From: Portulaca oleracea
Lineage: Eukaryota; Streptophyta; Magnoliopsida; Caryophyllales; Portulacaceae
Assembly (NCBI GenBank): GCA_029582165.1
Contig: CM055868.1
Coordinates: forward strand, 25,388,891 to 25,452,890
Direction: 5' to 3'
Length of the DNA: 64,000 nucleotides
Under the pieces are notes generated by a model. That model saw nothing but the letters and a program-made list of their open reading frames with translations. It did not search any database and had not been told where the DNA came from. The translations under genes were made by a program, and so were the position numbers. This document shows positions 20,976 to 33,000 of this stretch, piece after piece (within the stretch, counting starts at the first letter, position 1; each line of letters starts with the position of its first letter).

Positions 20976-21539
20976 TCTTCAGGACAAGATGGATCAGCAT
21001 TTGCAATGGAACCCTCAACCACCTCTATAGGCGGTAGTATGGCGTGTAAACCTCGTGCCATCACTGTTTTTGTCGTTCCTCGCTTTCCTAAAATGGCTAT
21101 TCCTCCTATTCCACGGTCGATAGCTCCAAGTAAGAGTGCAGTTTCAAATGAGATCGTTTCAAAATATCAACAGGCAAAAAATCTGAAGATCTGGGTTCAT
21201 TGCTTCCCAAACTGCTTGCAATTGCAGTAAGAGAATACAGTGAGTGTGAAATGATCTTGGTTCATTGCAATTTCAGGAAGAGCTCAGACTAGAGACACTG
21301 AAGGCAAATGAAGAGGCAGCCATTCATGGAGGATGACAAGAGGTCATATTCTCTCTCCTTAGGGGTAAGGTTGGAACTATACAAATATTTTTATTTTCAT
21401 ACTTTGCCCTTGCCGGATAATTCCAATCCTTGGCCATTAATTCACCTTCTTGTAATTTAGAAAAAAATATTGTCAGCTCCTAGTATACTTCAAAAAACTT
21501 GGGTCTTTTTACTCTTTTTTAAAAAATACTAGCCACCTC

Positions 21540-22545
21540 GGAGCAATTTTTTGCGAATGCTCACGTCAAAGCATGTGATCAAGCCAAAGGAGTGGGAACA
21601 TTTACCGGAAAAATGAAGCACCCTTTGAACTATATCCTCGAAGTAGAACTTTTTGATGTTTGGGGGATAGATTTCATGGGGCCATTCCCTTCCTCAAAGG
21701 GCAATCAATACATCTTGGTCGTCGTAGATTATGTCTCCAAGTGGGTAGAAGCTATCCCGAGCCCCCGTTATGATGCTAAGACCGTTTCTCAATTCTTCAA
21801 GAGGATAATTTTTCCAAAGTTCAGGAGCCCTCACGTTGTTATTAGTGACAATGGCTCCTATTTCGTCAAGAAGAAGTTTGGATAGACCTAGCAATTTCTG
21901 ACCCAACCCGATAACCCGACTCGAACCCGCCCGAATCTTTCTGGGTTTTGAATACAATTTTTTCAACCAAACCCGAAATACACCGGACTCGAAAATTAGC
22001 GGGTCAAACCCGACCCGCCCGTTTGACCCGAAAAATTAACTTATTAAATTCAACTTTATTAAAATTTTTGACTTTTCATTAGAATTTGTAATTATTAAAC
22101 TATACGCGTAACTTATTTATTTGTAATCTCTCTAATTTAAGTTAAAATAGCTACAATAATCTATCGTTACTAGAAGATAATAATATTTTATTATCTATAT
22201 TGTACAAAAAGTAGTATTTAGAAACCATTTTTTAAAAAGAAAAAACGGAAAAGGTCGCAATCATAACCCGTTGGGTTGACCCAAAACCGAAATATACCGC
22301 ATGTATTTACCCAAACCCGAAATACACCCGACCCGTATTTACCCGAACTCGATATACGACCGACCCAAAACCCGTCCGCCCGACGGAATTGCCAGGTCTA
22401 AGTTTGAGGCATTGTTTGCCAAATATGGTATCAATCACAAGAGAGGGCTTCCTTATCATCCTCAAACACAAGGTCAAGTTGAAATCTCCAGTAGGGCCAG
22501 CAAAGAAATCCTAGAGAAAATCGTCAATGCTTCGAGGCAAGTTTG
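21540..22545 (+). pseudogene. Athila-type integrase core, interrupted by a MITE
   Basis: Catalytic core of a Ty3/Athila integrase in two blocks. 21592-21882 reads [20 protein letters not shown] (first catalytic Asp in WGID) and later [11 protein letters not shown] (second Asp). After the MITE, 22399-22545 resumes with KFEALFAKYGINHKRGLPYH and PQTQGQVE (catalytic Glu). The DDE triad is thus still readable across the insertion, but the protein is cut at both ends: upstream by non-coding DNA, downstream by the CACTA terminus at 22546. No LTR or other pol domain belongs to it in this window. Confidence 0.8.
21883..22400. mobile_element. hAT-type MITE, 518 bp, inside the integrase
   Basis: Termini TAGACCTAGCAATTTC and, inverted, TAGACCTGGCAATTCC. 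Flanks AGTTTGGA (21875-21882) and AGTTTGAG (22401-22408) agree at six of eight positions, as expected for an aged 8-bp duplication. The interior is rich in AACCCGACCCG-type words like the MITE at 20373 and the repeats at 38030-38960. Removing it restores the integrase reading frame across the junction. Confidence 0.8.
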
Positions 22546-22980
22546 CACTATAAAAAAAAAAAAGGCTTTTGCCAACAGGGCTTGAATGTTGGTTAAAGTA
22601 TAATATATGTCGGTACAACGTTTTACCAATAAATAATTATCTATTACTAGCTTATCGGAAATAAACCTGATTGTAAAAGTATTACAAACAAATATTGTGC
22701 TCTGTTGGTATTTCTAACTGCCAACAGTTTTATTATGTTGCTATTGGGAATTTTGTACCAACAGTTAACTTCTGTCAAAGATACATCACCTTTATCGACA
22801 AATGAAAATGTCGCGAAATGTATATTGTAGTGCTAAAAAATATTCCCCACACATTGTATCTGTTGGTAATACATTTTTCGTTGAACTCGATAGAGAATAT
22901 CCAATAAATACATTTGTTGGTGATACAATTGACACAATTTCAAAACATGAATATATGTTGGAAATAATTAAGATAGTGGT
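22546..22980 (+). mobile_element. Truncated CACTA element (left end)
   Basis: Starts CACTATAAAAAAAAAAA then GGCTTTTGCCAACAGGGCTT, a CACTA-superfamily terminus. It is followed by subterminal units of the GTTGGTA / TACCAACAG type. The first 430 bases run parallel to the left end of the full CACTA element at 52300. It breaks off at the poly-T that ends the LINE at 22980. The other terminus was not found. Confidence 0.75.
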
Positions 22981-25900
22981 TTTTTTTTTTTTACAAGGTA
23001 AGCAAGAGAGGACTAGGAAACCCTTCTCTCAAGGTACAGACCATTCCTATCCTCAAAGAGAATTTTTTCAAACTCGTTGGACTAAAAACTTCTTGAAGCA
23101 AAAGAGCTTGGTCTTCCAAGACTCTGTTTCGCCAACCAGTCTGCAGCACGATTAGCTTCTCTGAAAACGTGATGGATGAGGACTGAATTGAAGGAACCAA
23201 GGAGAGCTCGAATGTCTTCGATGAGTTTCTTGATGGTCCAAGGGGTCTCACAGATGCCTTTAACTAAGTTGATAACGATTTTGTTGTCCCCTTCGATGAT
23301 TAAATTTTGAAGACCGTGGAGCTTTGCGTTGAGGACGTCGTTCCGCATAGCTGTAGCTTCGGCAACAAGAACGGAAACATTGCCTAGGTTGAAGGATGAA
23401 CTGGAGATGATGTGACCCGAGTCGTCTCGAATGATGAATCCTCCGGAAGCATCCGCAGAGGATTTTGCACCATCAAAATTCAACTTTGCGGCATCCGTCG
23501 GAGGGAGAGACCAGGATACCCATTGAGATCTTGAAGAGCGCGGGGAATCATCAGGATCGAAGCAGTAGTGGGAAGCCATTTCGTCTAATTGGTTGCGTAA
23601 GGACCATTCTGGAGTGTTACTTCTAGCTTTGATAAAGATAGATTCTGGCCTAGTGGGATGATTTTTGAAAATGAGTTCATTACGAGATTTCCAAAGACTC
23701 CATAAGAGTGATATTAGACTTATTAGATGTTTTTCACTATATTTGGACTTATAGTGAGTGATGTAGTTTAAAATTGAGGTAGCTTCCCGAGTATGGGAAT
23801 ACGGAACCAACCAAAATTGAGCGCAATATCTAAGGCTTGTTGGGAGTGGGGACAAGTCAGAAAGATATGATCTTGATCCTCGGGGGCCGAGTTACAAGCA
23901 AGGCAAATTGTGTCCACATTTAGACCCCTTTTTTCAAGGGCACATTTGGTAGCGAGGGCTTTGTGAAAAATTAGCCAAAGGAAAGTTTTCAGTTTAGGTT
24001 GGATGTTTAAATTCCAGATCCAGTGGAATTGCCAAGGATGCGCCTCATGATTGACATCATGAGCCAGCCAAGTAGCAGATTTGGTCGTGAAGGCACCGGA
24101 GCTAGAAAGACCCCAGCAACACTCATCATCCAAGGGAGTATGGGGGATGGGGACCGCTTTAATTAATTCGATAGACCAGGGATTGACTAGGAGACGGAGC
24201 GCATCCAAATCCCAGGTTCTGTCAACAGTGATGAAATTCGAAACTTTAAGGTTCAAGTTAACATGAGAAGGATCTGAGATCTCGTTCAAATTAAGGAGGT
24301 TTTGGTGTGAGCACCAATTGTCCATCCAAAAGTTGATCGACTCACCAGTACCCACCATCCACCTGAGGCCTTTACTGAAAAGGGATCGGTGTTTAAGGAT
24401 GGATTTCCAAGCCCAAGAGTCGTTGGCTTTTATCTTACGACTGAAAAGGTTAGTAGAAAGGGGGTACTTGGCCCGCATGATGTTGGCCCAAAGACTCGTT
24501 CCAAAGAGGTATTTCCAGATGAGCTTGCAAATGAATGCTGAATTTATAGCTTTGGCTTTCCGAAGGCCTAAACCTCCCAATTTTTTTGGAAGACAGATTT
24601 TGTCCCAGGCCACCAAAGGTATTCCTTTACCAGTGGAGATGTCTTTCCAGAGAAAATTCCGGCTTGTGGAGTCGATTTGTTTAGTTATAGATGACGGGAG
24701 CGCAAAACATTGCATCATGTCCACAAGCAAGGATTCGAGGTTGGATTGTATAAGGGCAATCCTCCCAGCTTTGGAGACATGTTTGGTTTTCCAGCCTTGA
24801 AGCTTGTTTTGGGAGCGGGAGATCAGTTCGGAAAAGGTGGACGCAGGGGGTTTTCCATGAAAGAGAGGAAAACCCAGGTATTTACCAAGGCTTTCACTGC
24901 GAGTTATATTAAAAAAACCAGCGAAGAACTGTTTGTCCCTTGAGCTAGTATTTTTTGAGAAAATTAATGTTGATTTATGGAAATTAATAAGTTGGCCAGA
25001 TAGGAAACTGAATCTGTCTAGGATATATTTGAGAGAGTTAGCAGCAGAATTAGTGGATCTGCAGAAAACAAGACTGTCGTCGGCGAAAAGAAGACACGGT
25101 ATCGGGGGGGTGTTTGGGGCAAGTTTGAAGTCAATACCTGTCTTTGGAAGAGACGAATGGATTCGAAGGTTGTAGGTTAAAACTTCCATGCATATAGCAA
25201 AAAGGTAAGGGGATAGAGGATCGCCCTTACGAAGTCCTCTTGAGGGTTTGAAAAAACCACAACTTTCTCCGTTCAGGTTTATAGAATAGGTCACAGTAGT
25301 GACGCATTCCCTAATCCATGAAATCCATGTTTGGTGAAAACCGAGCTCCGTAAGAGCTTGAAAAAGGAAGTCCCATTCCACACGGTCAAAAGCTTTTTCG
25401 AGGTCGAGCTTTAGAGCAACCCAACCTTTATTTCTTTTCATGGAATGAAATTTATGAATGATTTCATGGGCCAGTAAGATACTATTACAGAGACTTATTG
25501 GGGGGGAAATGAGCCGGGGTGCTCGAGTGATTTGTCTTGGGAATAAGAGTGATTAAGGTATGGTTGAATTGTTTGAGGAGCTTAGCATCTTTGAAAAAGG
25601 ACTTAACCGCTGCACAAACATCACTTTTAATTTCCTTCTAATGGGCTTGAAAAAAAGCAATGCCAAAGCCATCCGGTCCGGGCGCTTTGAATTTATTTTG
25701 TTGGAAACAGCTGCTTCAATTTCTTCGTCTGATACTTCACGAATGAGAGTAGCATTATCACTGTCATTGAGGCGAGGTGAAAGATCCAGGCCGCGCCCAT
25801 GGTTTGGGTCCGATTCAGTCTTAAAACGTTTAGAGAAGGAGTCGATAAAAATATTTTTAATTTCGTTCTGGTTGTGCGTCCAGTCCCCAATATCATTTTT

Positions 25901-26430
25901 GATACTGGATATTGAGATACGGGCTTTTCTCGCCTTCATAGTAAGGTGGAAAAGACGGGAGTTGCGATCACCATTCACGAACCATTTCTTCCTATTGAGG
26001 CCACCCCAAAATTTATTGTTGGTGAGATGAATTTTTTCCCGCTGTTTAAGTAATCGGTTCAGCCAGTTATTGAGACGCTTGTTAGAAAGGTCACAAGCAA
26101 GTTTTTCCTCCACATATTGAAGGAGCTCGGAATTCCTTTGAAGTTTATTACGGTAGTTATTGAAAAAGGATTTTGTCCAATGTTTAAGACCGTCTTTGGT
26201 TGTTTGGAGTTTTTGTTTAAGCTGGTACATCGGAGTACCTCTGAAATGGCGGCTCCAGCATTTTCTGACAATATTATGGACCTCTTTAAAGGAAGCCCAA
26301 GACGGTTGGTATTTAAAGGATGGGCATCTGTGCTGAAATGGTCGATATTGATCGGACATGATAGTCAAGAGGCAGTGGTTGAGTGTCTAGCGAGCGGTGA
26401 TTTCATGGAAGAGGATACATCAACGGTTAT
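22980..26430 (-). mobile_element. 5'-truncated L1-type LINE
   Basis: Non-LTR retrotransposon on the minus strand. The poly(A) tail appears as the T-run at 22980-22992. The sequence runs 3' to 5': RNase H, zinc-knuckle domain, reverse transcriptase, linker, and a stub of endonuclease at about 26370-26405 (LNHCLLTIMSDQYRPFQ, aligning with the usual SDHCPLL region). Truncation at the 5' side is normal for LINE insertions. I could not identify a target duplication. Confidence 0.85.
23082..26405 (-). pseudogene. LINE ORF2: reverse transcriptase and RNase H, broken
   Basis: ORF2 of an L1-type LINE in three pieces. 26368-25553 is the linker after the endonuclease (KKWFVNGDRNSRLFHLTMKA). 25441-23768 is the polymerase: LDLEKAFDRVEWDFLF, LRKGDPLSPYLFAICMEVL, catalytic FADDS, then LGKYLGFPLFHGK, and the zf-RVT segment KLKTFLWLIFHKALATKCAL with Cys and His ligands. 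23855-23082 is RNase H (KLNFDGAK, EATAMRNDVL, IIEGDN, REANRAADWLA). The frame shifts near 25500 and between 23770 and 23850. Around 25470-25500 some 35-40 residues of the polymerase fingers are missing: PISLCN-like sequence passes directly into SILLAHEIIHKFHS. The element cannot encode a working enzyme. Confidence 0.88.
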
Positions 26431-27130
26431 GGTTTTCCCCCCTTTTTTCAATTACGAGTTTCATTGTATTTTAAGTTTGATTTCTCAGTTAAGATTTTTG
26501 TATTTACTTAACTTTGTAATTTGGATGTTGAATCGTCATATGGATATCATATCATGTCGTTTCACATATCAAACAACAGAAGAAGATGTAAGCTTGAGAG
26601 ACCACAACACCTCAAGTTATTATATTGCTTATGTATAAACACCTTAAGTTGTTATTGATGTATCCCAATAGTGAATGCTGAGTTTGTGTTACTATAGTTA
26701 TTCTTAAGTTTGTACTTTATACTTTTAATTTTTCATATAATGTTAATGTAATGGTACATGACATGTACCTTACTCATCAGTAATGATAGAATTGATATAC
26801 TTCAGTTAAGAGATTCATTTATAATATATGGTTCTTTTATTTTCATTATTATGGATATCTACCTACAAGGTTTTGAGTTGGATTATATTTTTTTCTACTT
26901 GCAACTTACATGTTATAATATTGATTCCAAAATATCATTTATTTATATTTACTGTCACACTTTTTACAAGTAAGATATGTGCTATATAATCCTTGGAACA
27001 ATTTATTTATATGTTTATTGAACAATGTAATAGAATTTACATTGGGGATATATTTACTTTCTGTTTTGTACATATATTTATATTATAGGATTTTACTATT
27101 AAATTCAAAAATTTATTTTTTTTAATATAA
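26431..27130. other. AT-rich DNA upstream of a Helitron end, no gene
   Basis: No coding sequence recognised. The stretch leads directly into the Helitron-type hairpin at 27131 and may be Helitron interior. Confidence 0.4.
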
Positions 27131-27157
27131 CCGTGCATAGCACGGGTTTAACACTAG
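27131..27157 (+). mobile_element. Helitron 3' terminus
   Basis: Stem-loop CCGTGCATAGCACGG (27131-27145) followed after eight bases by CTAG (27154-27157) and then T. A short hairpin a few bases before CTRR, with insertion before T, is the Helitron 3' end signature. The 5' end (TC) was not identified, so the element's length is unknown. Confidence 0.6.
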
Positions 27158-27164
27158 TTAAGAT

Positions 27165-29125
27165 TGTAAAATGAGTAGTTTCATATTATTTTTGTGAATA
27201 CTAAAGTTCCATTTGATTTAAGTGTTGTACTATTATTAGTATTAATTAATCAAGTTTGAAATTATTACTTTGTCATAAGAAGTTACTAAGTGCTTTATTC
27301 TATTTGTTATAAGACTATATTATTGATAAAATTCCTTTTTATCATTTTGGGGTATATTAATATTATTAGTAATCAAAGTTTCGTATTATGGTATTAAGTT
27401 ATGTTGAAAGTAAAGTTCTTATGCCTATTTTCTTAATGTCATTATATTAAGTGTGAAATATTATTTTATGCATCTATTAATACTTGTAAGTTCTTGAGGA
27501 GACCTTATGTGTAGTGTGTATCTTGGTATTACATGTCTTTGGTAGGATCAAAATATTTTAGGGTTGTTTCATGTTGATATTGGAGACATAAGAATATGTT
27601 AGGAACCCTAAAAGGGTAGTTTTAGCTAGTAAAGCATGATGTGACCTAGTGTTGTTATTGCATGAATAATGACATTTTGGTAATTTATGTGAATAGTGTC
27701 ATGCAAGTCACATGTTAGATTTTAGCTATTACTTGAATAATGAGAAATTTTGTTGATATAATTTATGTGTGTAAATTTCATATATGTATTCTTGTCTTAG
27801 AGGTCATGTATGGTACATAGGTTGAAAGGGATGATGCATGTCCCTTATTCTTGATTTCTTGTGAGATAGATATACATGTTACGTGGTTAGTAAGAGATTG
27901 TTAAGTTGGGAAAGGGTAGAATATGCATAAATTAGCTATCATGGTGAGTGAGTTTTGATTTAAGAAATATTATTCGATTATTAGGTTCGAGCGAGGAAAC
28001 GAACCAGTAGCTCTGTGTACATCATTTGATTGAAGTGAAATTCTGCATGTAATGTCTATGTCCTAACTCCCTTTAGATGCCCTTAAATTGTTTTGTTGAG
28101 ATTACTGTTGTCTTGAAACTTGCATCCCGACGGGGACCTTTACACGAAACTAGACTGTCTGTTTAATTGACAAAGTGATTGATCTTTGTTTGGTAAAGGT
28201 TGGACATTCCTTGGTTTTTGTGTTGAAAGTGTGTTGATTTGGAAATTGTGGTTTAGTAGTATTAATTTTGGAAACGTTGAGTGTGGAAATGTTGGTTAGT
28301 ACTAAATGATATGAGATATGAAACCTGACTAATTAAAGGCTATGAGAAAATGCGGGTTCGGGAAGTCTCGCCAAGACCAGGTCGAATACCTGTGACTGAG
28401 ACTGTCAAGAGACCAGGTTACGCCTGGTAGTTTGGAATGATGTTTGCAATGGTCATCCAGGATGTGATTGTGATGATGATGAGAAAGTATGTTGCGATGA
28501 CCATCCGTGAATTGTGATGAGAAAAGAATGATTGCGATGGTCATCCGTGAGATTGTTGAGATTGGAAATGAGAATGATATGGAAATTTGTTGGAAAGAAT
28601 TATGTATGATTAGCGAGTCTTTGACTCCGAGGGGCAATACGGAAGCCCCACTCGCTTTAAAATATGGAAATTGGTAAGGTTGACTGGTGAAATTTATTTT
28701 GAAATGTTTGAACTATTACCCTTCCCTTAAAATGTGTTGAAATGAATTGTAAAATGTTTTAACTGTTAGGGGTAGACATTATTGAGGTTTCCCCCCTCAT
28801 GTTTGTAAACGTTTTGTTTTCAGCTGAAGACTTTTGTGATGGGAATGGGAACTAGAGTAAGGACGTTGGAGTTAGCTGTTTTGAGAATAAAGTTTAGTTT
28901 ATGTTTAGACTTGAAGTTTAGTAAATGTTGAGTTTTTGTTGCTCTAGAATTCGTAGTTCGTTTCGTTGATAATTGAAGTAATAATGATCAGTTGCTAGTT
29001 TTCCTTTCTTGCCTTGTATATCTTCGGAGGTACGACAGTAACGCCCAAGAAAAAAAAAAGAGTCTTCCGCTGTTAACGTTAGTCTAACTTTGACGGTTTC
29101 ATAATTAAATTTCCGGGGCGTTACA
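27165..29125 (+). repeat. Tekay-type LTR, probably solo, plus orientation
   Basis: Begins TGTAAAATG and ends GGGGCGTTACA. The last 400 bp are a diverged copy, in opposite orientation, of the ends of the 9561/15343 LTRs: the GGGGTAGACATTATTGAGG block, the AGCTGAAGACTT block, and GCGGAAGACT-like sequence read on the other strand. A minisatellite of GCGATGGTCATCCGTGA units sits at 28440-28560. Flanks AAGAT (27160-27164) and AAAAT (29126-29130) agree at four of five bases. No gene inside. Confidence 0.6.
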
Positions 29126-29276
29126 AAAATAAAATAAAATCTAATAAAACTATAACATCAATAAAAACATAATAATAAACTTAATTTAATTATTAAAAGT
29201 AAGAAAAAGTCATATAATAAAGGGGTAAAAATCATGCAAAATACGGAATAAACAGTCATCCAAGGAAGAGACCACA

Positions 29277-30746
29277 TAAAGGAGAAGGAAAGTTTGATTT
29301 CAAGGTGGATATTCCAGAACTTGAAGGTCATCTTGATCTGGAGGTGTTCATGGATTGGATGCAAACCGTGGAGAGAGTCTTTAATCTTAAAGACACTCAA
29401 GATGATAAGAAGGTGGGGTTGATTGCTTTTAACCTTAGAAAGCATACTTCCATCTGGTGGACGAATGTCCAAAAGAAGAGGATCACTTTGGGGAAGGAGA
29501 AGATTCGAACTTGGGAGAAAATGAAGAAGAAACTTTAAGTTAAGTTTCTGCCCTCTAGGTATCTTAAAGATAACTACTTCAAACTCTAACACATTGTTTA
29601 AGGAAGTAAATCAGTAGAGGAGTATACCAAGGAGTTCGATCACTTGCTTTGGAGATGTAATTTGAAGGAAGATGAACCTCAAACTCTTGTGAGGTATCTA
29701 GCTGGCTTGGAAGAGACGATTCTAAACGTTGTGGAGTTGCATCCATACACAACTTTGGATGAGTTAAATTCTTTAGCTCACAATGTTGAGATGCAAAGAA
29801 AGAGAAAAAGCAGAGAGACAACACCTAAACCTCAACCTCATCCCTACCTTTACCCATGCCATATCCCTCACAAGAACAGCCTACCCCTACAAAATGTCCA
29901 ACCAAAAACAACCTCCTATCCCTACAGCCCACGACCCCTCAAAAGAACCCACCCCCTGCTGTGTATAAGCCTTTAGATACAATAATAAGATGTTTCAAGT
30001 GCCAAGGACTTAGCTATATAGCCTATGAATGTCCAAACTAGAAGATTGTGACCTTAGTTGTGTTCCAAAACACTCTATTTCTTGAAGCTGAACTAGAATG
30101 GAAGGAAAAACAACAAGAAGTTAAGGGAGACCCAGTTTATGATGAAATAGAGGTAGATTTGGATGAAGGAGAACTATTGATGATTAGAAGAGTTCTTTGT
30201 AGCTCTTTAAGGGAGAAAGAAGAATCTCCAAGAGAGAGCATCTTTCAAACTCTGTTTATAATCAATAACAAAGCTTGTTCTTTGATTATTGATGGAGGCA
30301 ACCGTGTTAATGTGGTAGAAAAATCCTTGATGGACGAGTTAGGATTACCAAGCACTCCCCATCCAACCCCATATACTATCCAATGGCTCAAATAAAGTAA
30401 AGGCCTCCAAGTCATTAAGAGTTGTTTGGTGAACTTCTCCATAGGTAACGTGTATCATGAATCTCTATGGTTTGATATTTTACCTATGGATGCTTGTCAC
30501 GTCTTACTTGGCAAACCATGGATGTTGTCTCATGATGCGCGTGCAAATACTTATACTTTCATATCCAACCAGAAGAGAATCACCCTAAAACCCACAAAGA
30601 GTCAAGTCATTCAACCGAGTTTGAGGGCAAACTATTTGCAACCAGGGGAGAATGACGTAGATTCATCATGCCTAAGTCTCACACTTGGGGATCCAAAGTC
30701 CATGCAGGGTGCATTGGAATCATATTGGCACATGGACGACACTTAG
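29277..30746 (+). pseudogene. Ty3 gag-protease remnant
   Basis: Gag and protease of the same family as the minus-strand gag at 50599-52300. Gag core: DIPELEGHLDLEVFMDWMQT, later LRKHTSIWWTNVQ, then SVEEYTKEFDHLLWRC. A damaged zinc knuckle reads FKCQGLSYIAYEC (about 29994-30033; histidine replaced). The protease reads CSLIIDGGNRVNV (DGG at the active site) and later DILPMDACHVLLGKPWM. The frame is broken by stops after KKKL (29538), before IVTLVVF (30041) and after QWLK (30395). It ends in LQPGENDVD, a segment usually near the pol C-terminus, so most of pol is deleted. The first codons of gag are missing. Confidence 0.8.
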
Positions 30747-30749
30747 CCA

Positions 30750-31900
30750 ATCAAAGAATCAAGCAAAACCAACGTTGGCATGCATTTTCCAATAGCCAAC
30801 AAGAATGCTAACGTTCTGGTGTGATTAACTCTTAAATGAGTTAGCTTTCATAGAGATTAGCCAACTTGGTGCAAGCAAGCTATACCTCAAAATGGAGACG
30901 TCTACTCTGATCTTGCCCTAGGTGAATTTAAGAAGAACATTGAATAAGCTTCCCAAAACACTCTTACACGTTCAATTTGGAGTTAATTTGCTTCCCCAAC
31001 ACGCCTTGCAAAATCAATGCACTCGGTAGCGATAAATCCGGCTCATTTGTCATTTTTGGGTTAATTTGCTCATGGGTAATTCGGTATTTTCAAGCTCAAT
31101 TTCGAATTTCCCTCTTCTTTGCTGATCCAAGTAGGTTTTCAAGGAGCGTGGGTCTACTAAGTAAGCAAGCAAGTAGGAGGTGGATAGCAAGGAGTGGCGC
31201 TAAGTGTTGGTTGTTGGCCCATGGAGAACTACCATATGGAATGACCTTATTGGCTGGCTCTTCAATTATTTTGGATGAAAATCTCATGCTGAAGGAACGT
31301 ACCAGCCCAGCTTGCGCATACTTACCTTGCTTAATCATGTTTTGTACCTTTCTTCATGATTAAGAAACCTTAAGTGTTGTAGTTTAGTGAGGCGGGTGCT
31401 TAGTTTGTTTGCTACCTTAGCTATTATATAACGCATGTTGTACCCAATTTTGCAGCATAAGACTTTGATGAAAATGAGTGAAAGCTTTCATCCTTTCAAT
31501 TGTTTGTGAGCGTTCTAATAACTCTCAACCTCTACTTCTGTATCTTGATTTTGTTAATCAAGTGGTGATTTAGAACTTGTGATTGATCATTTGGTGGTGA
31601 TTCTATATCCAAATGTGAGATTATAAGCTTTAGCCCTTGTAAATTCGTATGTGGTGATTATGTACCAAATGAACACACTTGTCTATCCTTTGTTCTTCAT
31701 TTGTTTTTCTTTCCTTGATGCTTTGTTCTTGGTGTTGATTCGGTTAAAAAAAAGTTGAGAGCTTATCTTGTTGGTTGCCTTTGATGTTAAGTTGCTCGTG
31801 TTCTTGAACCTATCTGGAGCATACATACATCACTACTGCTTGAGGGTCCTTAAGATCCAGTACCTTTTCTAGGGGAGCACTTTTACTTCCAACATACCAA
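30750..31900 (+). repeat. LTR-like stretch, boundaries uncertain
   Basis: Follows the broken pol end of the preceding element. It has a TATA-like ATTATATAACG at 31423-31433, a T-rich downstream region, and an end-like segment (CATACATACATCACTAC, TTCCAACA near 31890). I read it as a plus-strand LTR, but there is no second copy or target duplication in the window to prove this. Open frames here have no recognisable content. Confidence 0.35.
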
Positions 31901-33000
31901 GGATCGGCCGCCACGGGTTCCTGTGGATCCTCCCGAACTTATCTTTGATACATAAGCTTTGACCAAAGAGGAGATAAATCACCTCATGTTTGGTGAGCCG
32001 ATTGTGGGGTTAATTGTTCCTACTGACAATTTGGAGGAGGTTGTGGCCCGCAACGGGGAGTGCCTAACTTTTGTGCAGGTTCACCTCCTATTCTTCTTTA
32101 TTACTCTTTTTGATCTTGAGCTTTCACTGACAGCTTGTCCTTCTGTAATTGGGAGGATATTATGATCCTCTTCTTGACCAACATGTAGAAGATCTTGAAG
32201 ATGAGGAGGACAAGGAATTACTTTGTGGGTTCATTCGCCTCATACCTAATGATCATGAATTGCTACAATTTTTTGATGCGAGCGGGGTAAATTGTGTATT
32301 GTTAGCTTTACGCACCCCACTCATTTTTTCATTTCTCTTTCTTTTCTTATACAGCAAGCATACGCCCGCATTCGTGTCTTATTAAGGGAAGGCATCATTG
32401 CTCGAGGGTTCATTGCTAACTTTGAAAATGGGCAATACGAGGGTCCCATGGCAGTATCATAGGATGATGCGGATGATGCACAATCCTATATGCAGGCACT
32501 TTCTCATGCGAGCTTGAGGTAATCTAAGAGTCCTTCTAGATGCCCTCCTCGTCACTTTCCTGCTAGAGAAACAAGTAGGAGGTCTCATCGCTCATGCGAT
32601 GACAGGGAGCCATAAGAAGAACTGATCCAAAGGATGGATCAACACTTGATGTAGAGTGATCTAGTGGAAGAAAGAGAGCTTCTGATGTGTACGAAGTTAT
32701 TCTAGAGGATTCTCATAATCAAGTGGATTCCGAGGCTCGATGGATAGGGTACCTAGTCTGTAGGCACCTCAGTATCATCCTCAATCCATCATTCCTTATA
32801 GCCAACCCCCTAGCGATTACAGTCCCGACTATCTAGGCACAAGCTACGATCCATATGGTATACCTTCTAGCTAGCATCTGCCCGGGCTATCTAGTGCATC
32901 AGCTGAGTCTCAACTTGATTCCTTTATTGATCGGCTTTCCGGAGCATCTCTGCAGGTCCTGGAGTTGGTGGAAGCTCGAGCGAGAACCATTAGGTATCAT
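31900..33000 (+). pseudogene. Unidentified multi-exon gene remnant
   Basis: At least three exon-like blocks in series with plausible splice sites. About 31900-32080 encodes DPPELIFDT, stop, ALTKEEINHLMFGEPIVGL. About 32154-32286 encodes YYDPLLDQHVEDLEDEEDKE and LLCGFIRLIPNDHELLQFFD and stops at donor GTAAAT. From 32356, after TACAG, the sequence encodes QAYARIRVLLREGIIARGF, then a stop at 32460. Stops within otherwise coherent frames mark it as dead. I do not recognise the family; a transposon-borne gene is as likely as a host gene. Confidence 0.4.

Larger units (their letters stand above)
19835..21150 (-). pseudogene. CHLD: Magnesium-chelatase subunit ChlD gene fragment
   Basis: Two exons of the chloroplast magnesium chelatase D subunit, which with ChlI and ChlH inserts Mg into protoporphyrin IX in chlorophyll synthesis. 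Exon A (20976 to about 21150) encodes [13 protein letters not shown], the degenerate Walker-A-like loop GKRGTTKT, then [14 protein letters not shown] and [12 protein letters not shown]. It ends at a canonical donor (GAAGA then GTAAGA). Exon B (19835-19927, 93 bp, in phase) encodes [20 protein letters not shown] and ends GGCQ, with acceptor GCAG and donor GTTC. Both match the AAA+ N-terminal third of ChlD in the right order, but the exons that should lie between (roughly 150 or more residues) are missing. The first exon and all later exons are absent too. An intron MITE sits at 20373-20645. It is a decayed or captured fragment. Confidence 0.85.

Noticed and set aside
29158..29592. 144-residue minus frame
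   Set aside because: It is the reverse of the gag remnant that begins at 29277.
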